Positions 5,154 to 13,227 are shown, counted from the first letter of the stretch. The stretch: 13,812 nt of DNA from Nitrospinota bacterium (GCA_018896985.1 JAHILQ010000073.1:1-13812), one strand, 5' to 3'. Numbers and translations are program-made. The notes: a model not told the origin generated them from the letters alone.

Positions 5154-5805
5154 AGATGTTCACTCCTTCAGGCAAAGAAAAATCAAAGGCCGCATCTTTA
5201 ATGCCTGTGTTTATCTCTACATCCTTAAGATATATCTCAATCCTGTTTGAACGCATATCATTTATTATAAAAGATTTTATAGGAAAGTCATCATCAGAAG
5301 TCTCTATCTCCACAGAAACGATATTGCCCATAGGATTTTTAGGGACAAGAACCAGTTTTTTATTTTTTTTAGTTATGTTGAATTCCTCCCTTACTTTTCC
5401 AAAACCGCTTAGCAGAGCAACAGGAGCCTGACCGTATGTCTGTCTGCTGAAAGCACTTTTGAACGCCTGTTTCTCCGCCTTTTTATATATCAGGATCTTA
5501 TCGTTATTTATTATAACCTCCTGCGGCTTATCACCCTTGTATTCCCATCTCATCTTTGAGGGCCTCTTTATAAAAAGAATGCCTCTGTATGTGTCTGTTC
5601 TGCCAAGGTCTTTCATATAATTCTTCTGAACAAAGCCTGCTTTCATATCGCTTATATCCCTGTAAGCCTCCTGAATCCTTGCAACCTCATCATCAGCAAA
5701 GACAGGTGCCAGGTGCCAGGTGCCAGGAGCCAGTATAAAAACTATAAAAAATAGTACTATACCTGAAACCTGAAACCTAAGACCTGAAACCTGTTCTTTA
5801 ATCAT
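5137..5805 (-). CDS. lolA: Outer-membrane lipoprotein carrier protein LolA
   Basis: LolA is the periplasmic chaperone that takes lipoproteins released by LolCDE and carries them to the outer membrane. The 222 aa protein has a signal peptide (hydrophobic core IVLFFIVFIL at 16-25, likely cleavage after VFA at about residue 38) and then the family sequence: IQEAYRDISDMKAGFVQ, GILFIKRPSKMRWEYKGD and VIINNDKILIY are typical of the LolA half-barrel, and PKNPMGNIVSVEIE lies in the later strands. The ATG at 5803-5805 overlaps the ftsK stop by 4 bp (ATGA), which supports this start and coupling. Unusually, the regions flanking the hydrophobic core are encoded by tandem 7 bp repeats, giving the peptides QVSGLRFQVSG and APGTWHLAP. 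The mature part looks normal. Confidence 0.9.
   Translation of the reverse strand: MIKEQVSGLRFQVSGIVLFFIVFILAPGTWHLAPVFADDEVARIQEAYRDISDMKAGFVQKNYMKDLGRTDTYRGILFIKRPSKMRWEYKGDKPQEVIINNDKILIYKKAEKQAFKSAFSRQTYGQAPVALLSGFGKVREEFNITKKNKKLVLVPKNPMGNIVSVEIETSDDDFPIKSFIINDMRSNRIEIYLKDVEINTGIKDAAFDFSLPEGVNIYEHNF
5704..5733 (+). repeat. Tandem heptamer repeat AGGTGCC within lolA
   Basis: Four consecutive 7 bp units read AGGTGCC, AGGTGCC, AGGTGCC, AGGAGCC (5704-5731), followed by AG. On the coding strand they give the residues APGTWHLAP at the end of the LolA signal peptide. Confidence 0.9.
5761..5793 (+). repeat. Tandem heptamer repeat ACCTGAA within lolA
   Basis: Units ACCTGAA, ACCTGAA, ACCTAAG, ACCTGAA and a partial ACCTG run without gaps. 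On the coding strand they give QVSGLRFQVSG at the start of the LolA signal peptide. The array is 27 bp from the AGGTGCC array and shares its 7 bp period and a CAGG core. Confidence 0.9.
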
Positions 5806-7847
5806 CTTCTTCTCCTCAGAAAATCTCTGGGTTTGCCTGCGCCTTTCGGCATGCCCACAAGCCCGTCTTCCTCCATTAGTTCCATAATACGCGCAGCCCT
5901 GTTATAACCTATCTTAAGCCGCCTCTGGATTGACGATATGGACACCTCACCCACAGACTCTGCATGTTCCACTGCCTTATGATACATCTCATCCCTCTCG
6001 GCAGAGGGCTCGTCATCAACGTGCTCTTCTATCCGTATATTTTCGAATATGGAATAATCCGGGACTCCCTGTGACCTGATAAAGTCTGTAACGGCTTTTA
6101 TCTCATCTTCTGTGATGAGCGCGCCGTGTATGCGTATTATCTTTGTCCCTGGAAGCATGAAAAGCATATCACCTTTACCGAGAAGCTGCTCAGCGCCCTG
6201 CGCATCCAGTATCGTCCTTGAATCTATCCTCGTGGTAACCTGGAACGAGATCCTTGCCGGGAAATTAGCCTTAATGACACCTGTGATAACATCAACCGAC
6301 GGCCTCTGTGTTGCAAGGACAAGATGTATGCCTGATGCGCGCGCCATCTGTGCAAGCCTTGCTATGGCATCCTCAACCTCATTTGCAGAGGCAAACATAA
6401 GGTCTGCAAGTTCATCTATAAAGACAACAATACAAGGCAGCTGCTCCTCCTCTGAAACCACTTTATTATAGTTTTCTATGTTCCTTGCGCTTTTTCCAGC
6501 AAGCAGTCTGTATCTATTCTCCATCTCAAAAACCATCTTACGCAGCGCCTCTGCCGCCTCTTTCGGATTTGTTATCACAGGCGAGATAAGATGCGGTATC
6601 CCTTCGTAAGCGGAAAGTTCAAGAAGTTTAGGGTCTATCATCAGCATCTTAACTTCTTTTGGTGACGCTTTATAAAGAATGCTCATCACCATAGAGTTTA
6701 TGGATACGCTCTTGCCCGAGCCTGTTGCTCCTGCAACAAGGAGATGCGGCATCTTCGTAAGGTCAGCAACAACAGGGATGCCGAAAATATCTTTCCCCAG
6801 CGCCAGTGTGAGCTTTGAATGGTTTTTCTTGAAGGTGTCTGAAGATATAATTTCTCGCAAGGATACTGTATCACGCAGCCTGTTCGGAACTTCAATCCCT
6901 ATGGCTGACTTGCCGAAAATAGTAGACACCCTCACTCCCTGAGCCTTAAGTGCAAGCGCAAGGTCATCTGACAGTGAAACAACCCTGTTTATCTTTATCC
7001 CCGGTGCAGGCTCAAACTCATACATCGTCACAACAGGGCCTGCCTGCACTTGTGTTATCTTTCCATCTACATCAAAATCGGAGAGTTTCTGCACAAGCAG
7101 AGAAGAGCTTGTCAGAAGTTCATCCTTTGACGGTCTTATCCCTGAGTCGTAAATATTAAGCAGTTCCAAAGAAGGCAGCGTATAATCTCCTCTCTTGCCC
7201 GGCTTTACAGCTTCATGCCTGAACAAAGGCATCGGCTGCTGCATAGATCCTGTTAGATAAGATTCATCCTGAACAATGTTCTCTTCAATCAGCGGCTCAG
7301 ATACCTGTCTTTCTTCATCTGCCTCATTCTTCCTGCCTCTCAACACAAGCGATACCAATGACACAGGGCTGAGAAGCACTATGGAAGACAGGAATAGAGC
7401 CAGAGAAAAAATATATGCTCCGGGAATTGATAAAAGATTCCTTATAAAGTCCGAGATGAACAGGCCTGTGATGCCCCCCGGATTATTCTCAGCCCTAAGA
7501 TTAAACGTGGCTGACATCAGAGACAGAAATATGGAAGAAGACAGCACAAAAAGCAGCGCGCCAACCAGATGTATCCTGTGGCCTTCTTTTCTGAGCAGCC
7601 TCTTAACGCCATATACAACTATAAACAGCGGAATAGCAAAGGCTGATATGCCTATAATCATCAGCAAAGCATCTGACATATAAGCTCCTACTATACCGCC
7701 GTAGTTCTTTGTAGAAGAGTTAGTAAACGTGAACAGAGAAGTGTCCCATTTTTTGTGGGTTACAAGGCTCAGTCCGATGTAAATACCGCCTAAAATTGAG
7801 ACGATACCCAGAACCTCTTCCTTAATCCTTTTTATCCTTTCAGCCAT
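5802..7847 (-). CDS. ftsK: DNA translocase FtsK
   Basis: FtsK is a septum-anchored hexameric motor that pumps chromosome termini apart and activates XerCD recombination. The 681 aa protein has membrane spans near residues 10-30, 56-80, 92-110 and 140-165, a short linker (about 170-220), the alpha domain (DFDVDGKITQVQAGPVVTMYEFEP region), the RecA-like beta domain with Walker A GATGSGKS (373-380) and Walker B IVVFIDE (473-479), then LATQRPSVDVITGVIKANFP, and the gamma winged helix (about 620-680, ISSIQRRLKIGYNRAARIME) that reads KOPS/SRS sites. The linker is short, as in SpoIIIE-like forms, rather than the long one of E. coli. Its ATG (7845-7847) lies inside the end of uppP (16 bp overlap) with GGGGG just upstream, and its stop overlaps lolA. 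Confidence 0.97.
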   Translation of the reverse strand: MAERIKRIKEEVLGIVSILGGIYIGLSLVTHKKWDTSLFTFTNSSTKNYGGIVGAYMSDALLMIIGISAFAIPLFIVVYGVKRLLRKEGHRIHLVGALLFVLSSSIFLSLMSATFNLRAENNPGGITGLFISDFIRNLLSIPGAYIFSLALFLSSIVLLSPVSLVSLVLRGRKNEADEERQVSEPLIEENIVQDESYLTGSMQQPMPLFRHEAVKPGKRGDYTLPSLELLNIYDSGIRPSKDELLTSSSLLVQKLSDFDVDGKITQVQAGPVVTMYEFEPAPGIKINRVVSLSDDLALALKAQGVRVSTIFGKSAIGIEVPNRLRDTVSLREIISSDTFKKNHSKLTLALGKDIFGIPVVADLTKMPHLLVAGATGSGKSVSINSMVMSILYKASPKEVKMLMIDPKLLELSAYEGIPHLISPVITNPKEAAEALRKMVFEMENRYRLLAGKSARNIENYNKVVSEEEQLPCIVVFIDELADLMFASANEVEDAIARLAQMARASGIHLVLATQRPSVDVITGVIKANFPARISFQVTTRIDSRTILDAQGAEQLLGKGDMLFMLPGTKIIRIHGALITEDEIKAVTDFIRSQGVPDYSIFENIRIEEHVDDEPSAERDEMYHKAVEHAESVGEVSISSIQRRLKIGYNRAARIMELMEEDGLVGMPKGAGKPRDFLRRRR

Positions 7848-8599
7848 ATTCCCCCAATAATTATTAATGCAAGCACAAATCTATAATACACAAAAATATT
7901 AAGAGGATGCTTCTTTAAAAAATACAGGAGAAATTTTATTGCAATATAGCCTGTTACAGCAGAAGTAACAACCCCTGCCATGAAGAGGTTAAGGTCATAG
8001 CTTCCTGCTTTAGATATTAATTTCCTGCCCTCAAGAAGTGTTGCGCCAAAGATAACAGGCGTTGAGAGAATGAACGAAAAGCGCGCTGATGCCTCTCTCC
8101 CAAGTCCCCTGAAAAGACCTGCTGATATCGTAATCCCGGAGCGGGAAACCCCGGGGATAAGAGCTATCGCCTGGGCAGTTCCTATTATTATCGCATCAGA
8201 GAATGTCATATCTTTGATTTCCCTTCCTCTTTTCCATCTCTCAGAAATCAGCATAACAATCCCGAACAATACAAGAGTGAAGACTATAATCAAAGGGCTT
8301 CTAAGCGTTGTTTCTACAGCATCGTTAAAAAGAATTCCAGCTATTCCGGCAGGCAGAGTTGCCACAACAAGAAGCGCAAGCAGTTTTCTGTTATTGAGAA
8401 GTATCTCAACCCAGTCTTTCCAGAAACAGATTATGAGGGATAACAACGTTCCTGCATGGAGGGCTACATCAAATGTAAGTGAGTCAAGATCTCCTTTCCA
8501 TCCAAAGAACCATGGGAGTAATATGAGATGCGCTGTGCTGCTTACAGGCAGGAATTCCGTGAGTCCCTGAACAATTCCAAGAATTATCGCCTCTACCAT
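7832..8599 (-). CDS. uppP: Undecaprenyl-diphosphate phosphatase (BacA/UppP)
   Basis: UppP removes the terminal phosphate of undecaprenyl diphosphate, recycling the lipid carrier for peptidoglycan and other envelope glycans; overexpression of the family gives bacitracin resistance. The 255 aa length is usual. The two active-site motifs are present: GLTEFLPVSSTAH (residues 12-24, with the essential Glu and His) and PGVSRSG in the second repeat (Arg required). About seven or eight hydrophobic segments follow the family topology. The ATG at 8597-8599 abuts the rnj stop at 8600-8602 with no spacer, and the 3' end overlaps ftsK, so the gene is embedded in a tightly coupled rnj-uppP-ftsK-lolA unit. 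Confidence 0.97.
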   Translation of the reverse strand: MVEAIILGIVQGLTEFLPVSSTAHLILLPWFFGWKGDLDSLTFDVALHAGTLLSLIICFWKDWVEILLNNRKLLALLVVATLPAGIAGILFNDAVETTLRSPLIIVFTLVLFGIVMLISERWKRGREIKDMTFSDAIIIGTAQAIALIPGVSRSGITISAGLFRGLGREASARFSFILSTPVIFGATLLEGRKLISKAGSYDLNLFMAGVVTSAVTGYIAIKFLLYFLKKHPLNIFVYYRFVLALIIIGGIWLKG

Positions 8600-10258
8600 T
8601 TACATCTCAAATATTATTGGCACTATCATAGGGCTTTTTTCCATTGTGTTTCTGAGATACTTTTTGAGTGCAGTTCTAATCTTTGCCTTAACAAGAGAGG
8701 AATCTGACATTATCTCCCTGTCAAGCCCTTTCAGGGTATCCGAGACGAGATTGCTCACATTGCTGATGAGTTCAGGAGATGCATCTTCAAAGACAAAACC
8801 CCTTGAGATTATGTCGGGACCGGAGACAACCCTGCCTGTGAGCTTCTCAACCGCAATTATCACAAGTACAATACCGTCATACGCAAGCCTCTGCCTGTCA
8901 CGAAGAACCATGTCTTCGACATCTCCAACTCCTTTACCGTCAATGAAAATCCTGCCGGAGTTGACCCTTCCGTTCTTTTTTGCGCCCTCGTCTGTTATTT
9001 CAAGTATCTCTCCGTCTTCGAGCATGAATATATTCTCTTTCGGGATGCCTGTCTTTTCTGCAAGCCTTGAGTGATACACAAGATGCCTGTACTCGCCGTG
9101 AACCGGCATAAAGTATTTTGGCTTCACCATATTAAGCATGAGCTTAAGCTCTTCCTTTGATGCATGCCCTGAGACGTGTATCTCTGAAACTTTTTCATAT
9201 ATAACGTTTGCGCCTCTTTTGAAGAGATGGTTTATAATCCTTCCTATTGACCGCTCATTGCCTGGTATCACCTTTGCTGAGAGTATAACCGTGTCTCCTT
9301 CCTTTGCCTTTATCTGCTTGTGTTCATCTGTCGCTATCCTTGAAAGCACGCTCATCGGTTCGCCCTGACTGCCAGTTGTTATAATCACTACCTCTCTGTC
9401 TTCAAGCTTTTTTAAATCCTCGAGCCTGAGCCATGTCTCTCTCGGTATCTGGAGATAGCCAAGGTCAAGGGCAATCTGCGCATTTGAGACAATACTCCTG
9501 CCGCAGAGAATTACTTTTCTGCCAAACTTTACTGCAACGTCAATCGCCTGCTGAATCCTGTGTATGTTTGAGGCAAAAGTCGCAATTATTATCCTCCCGT
9601 GCGCCTTTGAGAAGATGTCCTCAAATGCACGACTTACTTCCTTTTCGGAAAATGTAAATCCACCTTTTTCAGCATTCGTGCTGTCAGAAAGCAGCACGAG
9701 GGTGCCTTTCTCTCCATATTCGGAAAATTTGTGGAAATCCATCAATTGCCCGTCAACAGGCGTCGGGTCAAGTTTGAAATCTCCTGTATGCACAACCTTT
9801 CCAAGAGGCGTATCTATCCCCAATCCCACACCGTCAACAATGCTGTGGGTCACGCGCACAAACTCTATTGAAAACACTCCGAGGTTCACCACATCCCTCG
9901 GCTTTACAGGAATGAGTGTGGCATTTTCAAGAGAATGTTCTTTCAGTTTTTCTTTAACAAGTCCGAGTGTGAGCGGAGTACCATAGATTGGCACATCTAT
10001 TTCTTTTAAAAGAAAAGGAAGTGCGCCTGTGTGGTCTTCATGCCCGTGGGTGAGCACAACCCCTTTTATTTTATCCTTGTTTTCGATGAGGTAAGAAAAA
10101 TCAGGAATGACAAAATCAACGCCGAGCATGTCCTCTTCAGGGAACATCAGCCCGGCATCTATAATAATCAGATCATTTTCATACTCGACGATAGTCATAT
10201 TGAGGCCGCCTATCTCCTCAACACCGCCGAGAGGGATAATAGAGAGAATATTTTTCAT
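8600..10258 (-). CDS. rnj: Ribonuclease J
   Basis: RNase J is a beta-CASP metallo-beta-lactamase ribonuclease with 5'-3' exonuclease and, in some species, endonuclease activity, acting in mRNA decay and rRNA maturation. The zinc motif HGHEDHTGALP is visible near residue 75, followed by the His in RVTHSIVDG and the Asp in HTGDFKLDPTP. The beta-CASP domain holds SDSTNAE and ATFASNIHRIQQ, then SGHASKEEL and PVHGEYRHL, and a C-terminal domain of about 120 residues follows. Two starts are possible: ATG at 10258 (used here; it fits the usual RNase J N-terminus) or TTG at 10270, four codons longer. Neither has a good Shine-Dalgarno. The gene follows the RHH/PIN pair at 23 bp and is directly joined to uppP, so it may be read through from the TA promoter. 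Confidence 0.96.
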   Translation of the reverse strand: MKNILSIIPLGGVEEIGGLNMTIVEYENDLIIIDAGLMFPEEDMLGVDFVIPDFSYLIENKDKIKGVVLTHGHEDHTGALPFLLKEIDVPIYGTPLTLGLVKEKLKEHSLENATLIPVKPRDVVNLGVFSIEFVRVTHSIVDGVGLGIDTPLGKVVHTGDFKLDPTPVDGQLMDFHKFSEYGEKGTLVLLSDSTNAEKGGFTFSEKEVSRAFEDIFSKAHGRIIIATFASNIHRIQQAIDVAVKFGRKVILCGRSIVSNAQIALDLGYLQIPRETWLRLEDLKKLEDREVVIITTGSQGEPMSVLSRIATDEHKQIKAKEGDTVILSAKVIPGNERSIGRIINHLFKRGANVIYEKVSEIHVSGHASKEELKLMLNMVKPKYFMPVHGEYRHLVYHSRLAEKTGIPKENIFMLEDGEILEITDEGAKKNGRVNSGRIFIDGKGVGDVEDMVLRDRQRLAYDGIVLVIIAVEKLTGRVVSGPDIISRGFVFEDASPELISNVSNLVSDTLKGLDREIMSDSSLVKAKIRTALKKYLRNTMEKSPMIVPIIFEM

Positions 10259-10272
10259 AAGTTCGTTCAATG

Positions 10273-10286
10273 CCTAAACGCTTAGG
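10273..10286 (-). other. Small hairpin between the PIN toxin gene and rnj
   Basis: CCTAA and TTAGG pair around a 4 nt loop. The hairpin covers the toxin stop codon and lies just before the alternative TTG start of rnj. It has no T-run, so it is not a terminator; it might reduce translation coupling into rnj. Confidence 0.35.
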
Positions 10287-10698
10287 TTTTGGTAATTACC
10301 AGAAATTCTTCAGGTGTCAGTATTGGTATCACATCAGAGATATAATCACCTTTGTTTCTGGTTATTATACAGTCTGCCTTTACCTGTAAAGCAGAATAAT
10401 ACTGCACTGCATCTTCAAAATCCCTGAAATCAGATGCAAGAGACAGGTCTATAACTTTCTCATTGACAGGGGCAACACTGAACACGATCCTTATTTTTTC
10501 AAGGGTTTTAAGGGCTTTCTCCCTGTTGAGTTCCTTTGACAATAAATAGAAAAGCGTCGGAAAACTTAAAGCACAAAGATAACCTTTAATATTTTTATCT
10601 TCAATTTCTTTAAATACTTTAGCTGCCGGATAATAGAAAGGATGACGTTTTAAAAAGATATCGAGAACATAATTGATGTCGCATAGGACACTTTTCAA
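10282..10698 (-). CDS. PIN-domain toxin (VapC-like)
   Basis: The 138 aa protein is a PIN-fold ribonuclease of the type found as VapC-like toxins, which cut specific RNAs using Mg ions held by acidic residues. The first strand gives VLCDINYVLDIFL with Asp7 and Asn9. The second acidic cluster is DFRDFEDAVQYYSA (Asp93, Glu95, Asp96), followed by CIITRNKGDY (Thr113, Asn115, Asp118), the usual end of the active site. The upstream antitoxin overlaps it by 4 bp (ATGA at 10695-10698). The C-terminus PEEFL is typical of the family. The RNA target cannot be predicted from sequence. No features suggest inactivation. Confidence 0.88.
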   Translation of the reverse strand: MKSVLCDINYVLDIFLKRHPFYYPAAKVFKEIEDKNIKGYLCALSFPTLFYLLSKELNREKALKTLEKIRIVFSVAPVNEKVIDLSLASDFRDFEDAVQYYSALQVKADCIITRNKGDYISDVIPILTPEEFLVITKT

Positions 10699-10943
10699 AG
10701 ATACTTTTCCTCTACATGCTTTCTGTATTTCTTAAGCAGTTTACCTTTATCAGTCTTTGAAGGAAGTATGCCTGACACTTCAGATAGAACAGGCGACTCT
10801 ATTATCTCTTTTTTCTTTTGGGGTGAGATGGACATGAAATAGTCAGCCACCATCTGCGAAAGGCTGATGTCCCTCGCACTCGCAATCTTTTTTGTATCTT
10901 TTATCAGCTTTTCATCAAGACGCAATGTCAATTTAGTATTCAT
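10695..10943 (-). CDS. Ribbon-helix-helix antitoxin (DUF6364-like)
   Basis: The 82 aa protein begins NTKLTLRLDEKLIKDTKKIA, a ribbon-helix-helix motif in which the LTLRL strand would bind DNA as a dimer and the helices near residues 11-20 and 28-38 (SLSQMVADYF) complete the fold. The C-terminal part (KGKLLKKYRKHVEEKYL) is the likely toxin-neutralising tail; this layout matches a family of small antitoxins found with PIN toxins, known to me as DUF6364. It precedes and overlaps the PIN gene. The ATG at 10941-10943 has CAGGGGG shortly upstream. A perfect palindrome over its promoter strongly suggests self-repression. Confidence 0.83.
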   Translation of the reverse strand: MNTKLTLRLDEKLIKDTKKIASARDISLSQMVADYFMSISPQKKKEIIESPVLSEVSGILPSKTDKGKLLKKYRKHVEEKYL

Positions 10944-10952
10944 TTTACCCCC

Positions 10953-10992
10953 TGACGTATATATTTTATATTCATATACGTCAAGATGTCAA
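10953..10992 (-). promoter_or_regulatory. Promoter and palindromic operator of the RHH/PIN operon
   Basis: On the minus strand TTGACA (10987-10992) and TATAAA (10965-10970, 5 of 6 matches) are 16 bp apart. The arms TGACGTATAT (10953-10962) and ATATACGTCA (10974-10983) form a perfect 10 bp inverted repeat with an 11 bp centre that contains most of the -10 box. Bound repressor would block the polymerase. RHH antitoxins commonly bind such sites. Confidence 0.72.
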
Positions 10993-11006
10993 TTAGCGAA
11001 TTATTT

Positions 11007-12461
11007 TCATCCCTTAATAACACCGAGGGGCCTTAACCTTGCAACCTTTTTTGATATTCCTGCTTTATGCACAACATCAACCACATCCGAGACATCTTTG
11101 TATGCCTCCGGCATCTCTTCTGCAAGTGTCTCTCTGCCCGCAGAGCGGACTATTATGCCTTTATCTTCCATCTCACGCCATATAGCCCGTCCTTTTGCCC
11201 TCTTTATCGCCTGATGCCTTGACATCACCCTTCCTGCGCCGTGACACGTTGAACCGAATGTGTCGCTCATTGCTTTTTCCGTCCCTATCAATACAAAAGA
11301 TGCCCTTCCCATATCACCGGGTATCAAGACAGGCTGTCCTATCTTTCTATAGGCATCCGGCAAGTCCGGATGACCAGGCGGAAATGCCCGCGTTGCACCT
11401 TTTCTATGAACTATCAGTTTTTTCTTTCTGCCATTTACAATATGTTCTTCAACCTTTGCGATATTATGCGCAACGTCATATATCAGGCTCATCCCTAATT
11501 CTCTTGGTGTTGTCCTGAAGAAATCCATGAACGCCTCTCTTGTCCAGTGCATTATGCACTGTCTGTTCGCCCACGCATAATTTGCAGCAGCCCTCATCGC
11601 AGATAGATAATCCTGTGCCTCAGAACTTTTATATGGAGCGCAGGCAAGTTCCCTATCGGGAAGTTCAATATTGTATTTGCTGACAGCCCTCTCCATCACT
11701 TCAAGGAAGTCGGTGCATACCTGATGCCCAAATCCCCGCGAACCTGTATGTATCATCACAGTAATCTGTCCTTCAAATAGACCCATGGCGCCGGCAGATT
11801 TTTCATCGTATATCTCATCAACATACTGTATCTCAAGAAAATGATTTCCGGAACCGAGAGTCCCCTGCTGCGCCCTTCCCCTCTCATAAGCCTTTTTGCT
11901 TATTAGGTCAGGGTCTGCGCCGTCAATGCATCCTCCTGACTCAATCCTTTCAAGGTCTGACATCTCTCCGTATCCCTCTTCCACAGCCCAGCGGGCGCCC
12001 TTAAGCATCAATCTTCTTTCGCTGTCAGACGTAAGCCGTATCTTGCCCTTTGAACCGACTCCGGAAGGGATTTCATTATAAAGTATTCCGACAAGGTCTT
12101 TTAATTTCGGCGTAACGTCATTTTTCATCAGATTGGTTCTCAAAAGACGCACACCGCAGTTTATATCATAGCCAACGCCGCCTGGTGAGACTATCCCTTC
12201 ATCTAAATCAAATGCCGCAACTCCGCCGATTGCAAACCCGTAACCTGAATGAATGTCCGGCATTGCCATAGATGCATTTACAATGCCCGGCAGTGTTGCA
12301 ACATTTGCAACCTGGTCAACAGACTGGGATTCAAGCTCTTTTTCAAGAACCTCATCAACATAAATAATCCCTTTAACCCTCATTCCGGGCTTGTAATCAG
12401 AGGGGACTTCTATCCTTGTGTCATCAATCCTTTTAAGTTTTTCAGGAAGCATAAAATTCAT
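11007..12461 (-). CDS. rtcB: RNA-splicing ligase RtcB
   Basis: RtcB joins RNA ends carrying 2',3'-cyclic phosphate or 3'-phosphate to 5'-hydroxyl ends, using GTP and Mn ions. In bacteria it is thought to heal damaged tRNA or rRNA. The 484 aa protein matches the long (archaeal-type) family form. The metal and active-site residues are present: PDIHSGYG (Asp69, His71), GVGYDINCGVR (Cys102), GSGNHFLE (His207), HTGSRGFG (His238), AHN (His332) and STCHGAGR, whose His407 would carry the GMP adduct. Start: the ATG at 12461 is only 2 nt after GGAGG, and a second ATG at 12452 is 11 nt after it, so the true start may be three codons downstream. It lies 30 bp after the Phd/PIN pair, and its activator, archease, is encoded just upstream of that pair. 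Confidence 0.97.
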   Translation of the reverse strand: MNFMLPEKLKRIDDTRIEVPSDYKPGMRVKGIIYVDEVLEKELESQSVDQVANVATLPGIVNASMAMPDIHSGYGFAIGGVAAFDLDEGIVSPGGVGYDINCGVRLLRTNLMKNDVTPKLKDLVGILYNEIPSGVGSKGKIRLTSDSERRLMLKGARWAVEEGYGEMSDLERIESGGCIDGADPDLISKKAYERGRAQQGTLGSGNHFLEIQYVDEIYDEKSAGAMGLFEGQITVMIHTGSRGFGHQVCTDFLEVMERAVSKYNIELPDRELACAPYKSSEAQDYLSAMRAAANYAWANRQCIMHWTREAFMDFFRTTPRELGMSLIYDVAHNIAKVEEHIVNGRKKKLIVHRKGATRAFPPGHPDLPDAYRKIGQPVLIPGDMGRASFVLIGTEKAMSDTFGSTCHGAGRVMSRHQAIKRAKGRAIWREMEDKGIIVRSAGRETLAEEMPEAYKDVSDVVDVVHKAGISKKVARLRPLGVIKG

Positions 12462-12491
12462 ATCCTCCGGACAAGAAGGTTCTTTTATAAA

Positions 12492-12917
12492 TTATTCTTT
12501 CATGCGTCTCTTCTGTTTTTTGTAAAACATCAAGAACTCTTTTGGAGAAAAGACTTTAATTCCCAAGCATAGTTCAGCAGGGAAATGAATTTGATTTCCC
12601 GTGACAAGACATACAGCCTGGCTTGCAATGGCTGTTTCAAGGAATGGTTCGTCGTCAGAATCAGGAAGCGAATTGGCCGAAGGAGAAGGCGCTGCCGTCT
12701 GTCCGCGATACTCAATATAGTCAAGAAGCGCATCTACCTTTTCTTCTTCAAACTTAAACTTAGGCCGGCGCATAACTTCATTATACTCCGAAAGAATACG
12801 GGCATCAAAAGAAAGCGTCAGTTCGCCGGATGAAACCATGCGGACGATTTCTCCGCAAACTCCGAACGGCGACAAAAGACCGGCAACAATAACATTGGTG
12901 TCAAGCACAATGTTCAT
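12492..12917 (-). CDS. PIN-family toxin (COG1569-like)
   Basis: This PIN-domain protein of about 141 aa belongs to the group of putative TA toxins sharing the pattern VLDTNVxVxGLLSPxG at the N-terminus. The active-site residues are visible: Asp and Asn in LDTN, Glu in LSEYNEVMRRPKF, the acidic cluster PDSDDEPFLE and the final LVTGN-x-x-HFP. The last position is Asn where many homologues have Asp. The ATG at 12915-12917 overlaps the antitoxin stop as ATGA and is preferred over an upstream GTG at 12926, since the core LDTN follows almost at once. The C-terminus is basic (KKQKRRMKE). It is probably cotranscribed with rtcB, 30 bp downstream. Confidence 0.88.
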   Translation of the reverse strand: MNIVLDTNVIVAGLLSPFGVCGEIVRMVSSGELTLSFDARILSEYNEVMRRPKFKFEEEKVDALLDYIEYRGQTAAPSPSANSLPDSDDEPFLETAIASQAVCLVTGNQIHFPAELCLGIKVFSPKEFLMFYKKQKRRMKE

Positions 12918-13201
12918 CGCGAGCACTTTTTACGGACAGCTTTTATCTCGGCGTTAATCTCATCCATCGAAATCTTGTCGGTTCCACGCTCTACTGAACT
13001 GCGCTGAAGAGAGACAACCGCTTCAACTGCGCGGGACTGACGAAATGCCGCGAGCGATTCCTCAAGGTTTTTTTCGGTTATTGCCGCAAGGATGGCTATG
13101 GGCCGTCCATTGCTTGTAACAACCATTTCCCTTTCCCCGGGAAGCTCTTTCCATATCTGCGCTGATTTGCCTCTTAAATCCCGAACGCTCAAAAATTTCA
13201 T
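12914..13201 (-). CDS. Phd/YefM-type antitoxin
   Basis: The 95 aa protein begins MKFLSVRDLRGKSAQIW and continues with EMVVTSNGRPIAILAAI, the classical Phd/YefM DNA-binding fold in which R/N-G-x-P-x-A-I/V-L is diagnostic (about residues 25-40). The longer C-terminal half is charged and would wrap the toxin. ATG at 13201 is chosen because a good GGAGG sits 8 nt upstream; that Shine-Dalgarno lies inside the first codons of the alternative ATG at 13216. The gene leads the pair and overlaps the PIN toxin by 4 bp. A TTGACA promoter is found directly upstream, so the pair need not depend on read-through from archease. Confidence 0.87.
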   Translation of the reverse strand: MKFLSVRDLRGKSAQIWKELPGEREMVVTSNGRPIAILAAITEKNLEESLAAFRQSRAVEAVVSLQRSSVERGTDKISMDEINAEIKAVRKKCSR

Positions 13202-13227
13202 AGTCTTGTCCTCCATTTGTGTATTAT

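Noticed and set aside
5704..5793. CRISPR array
   Set aside because: The repeats are contiguous 7-mers without spacers, lie within a coding region, and no cas genes are present.
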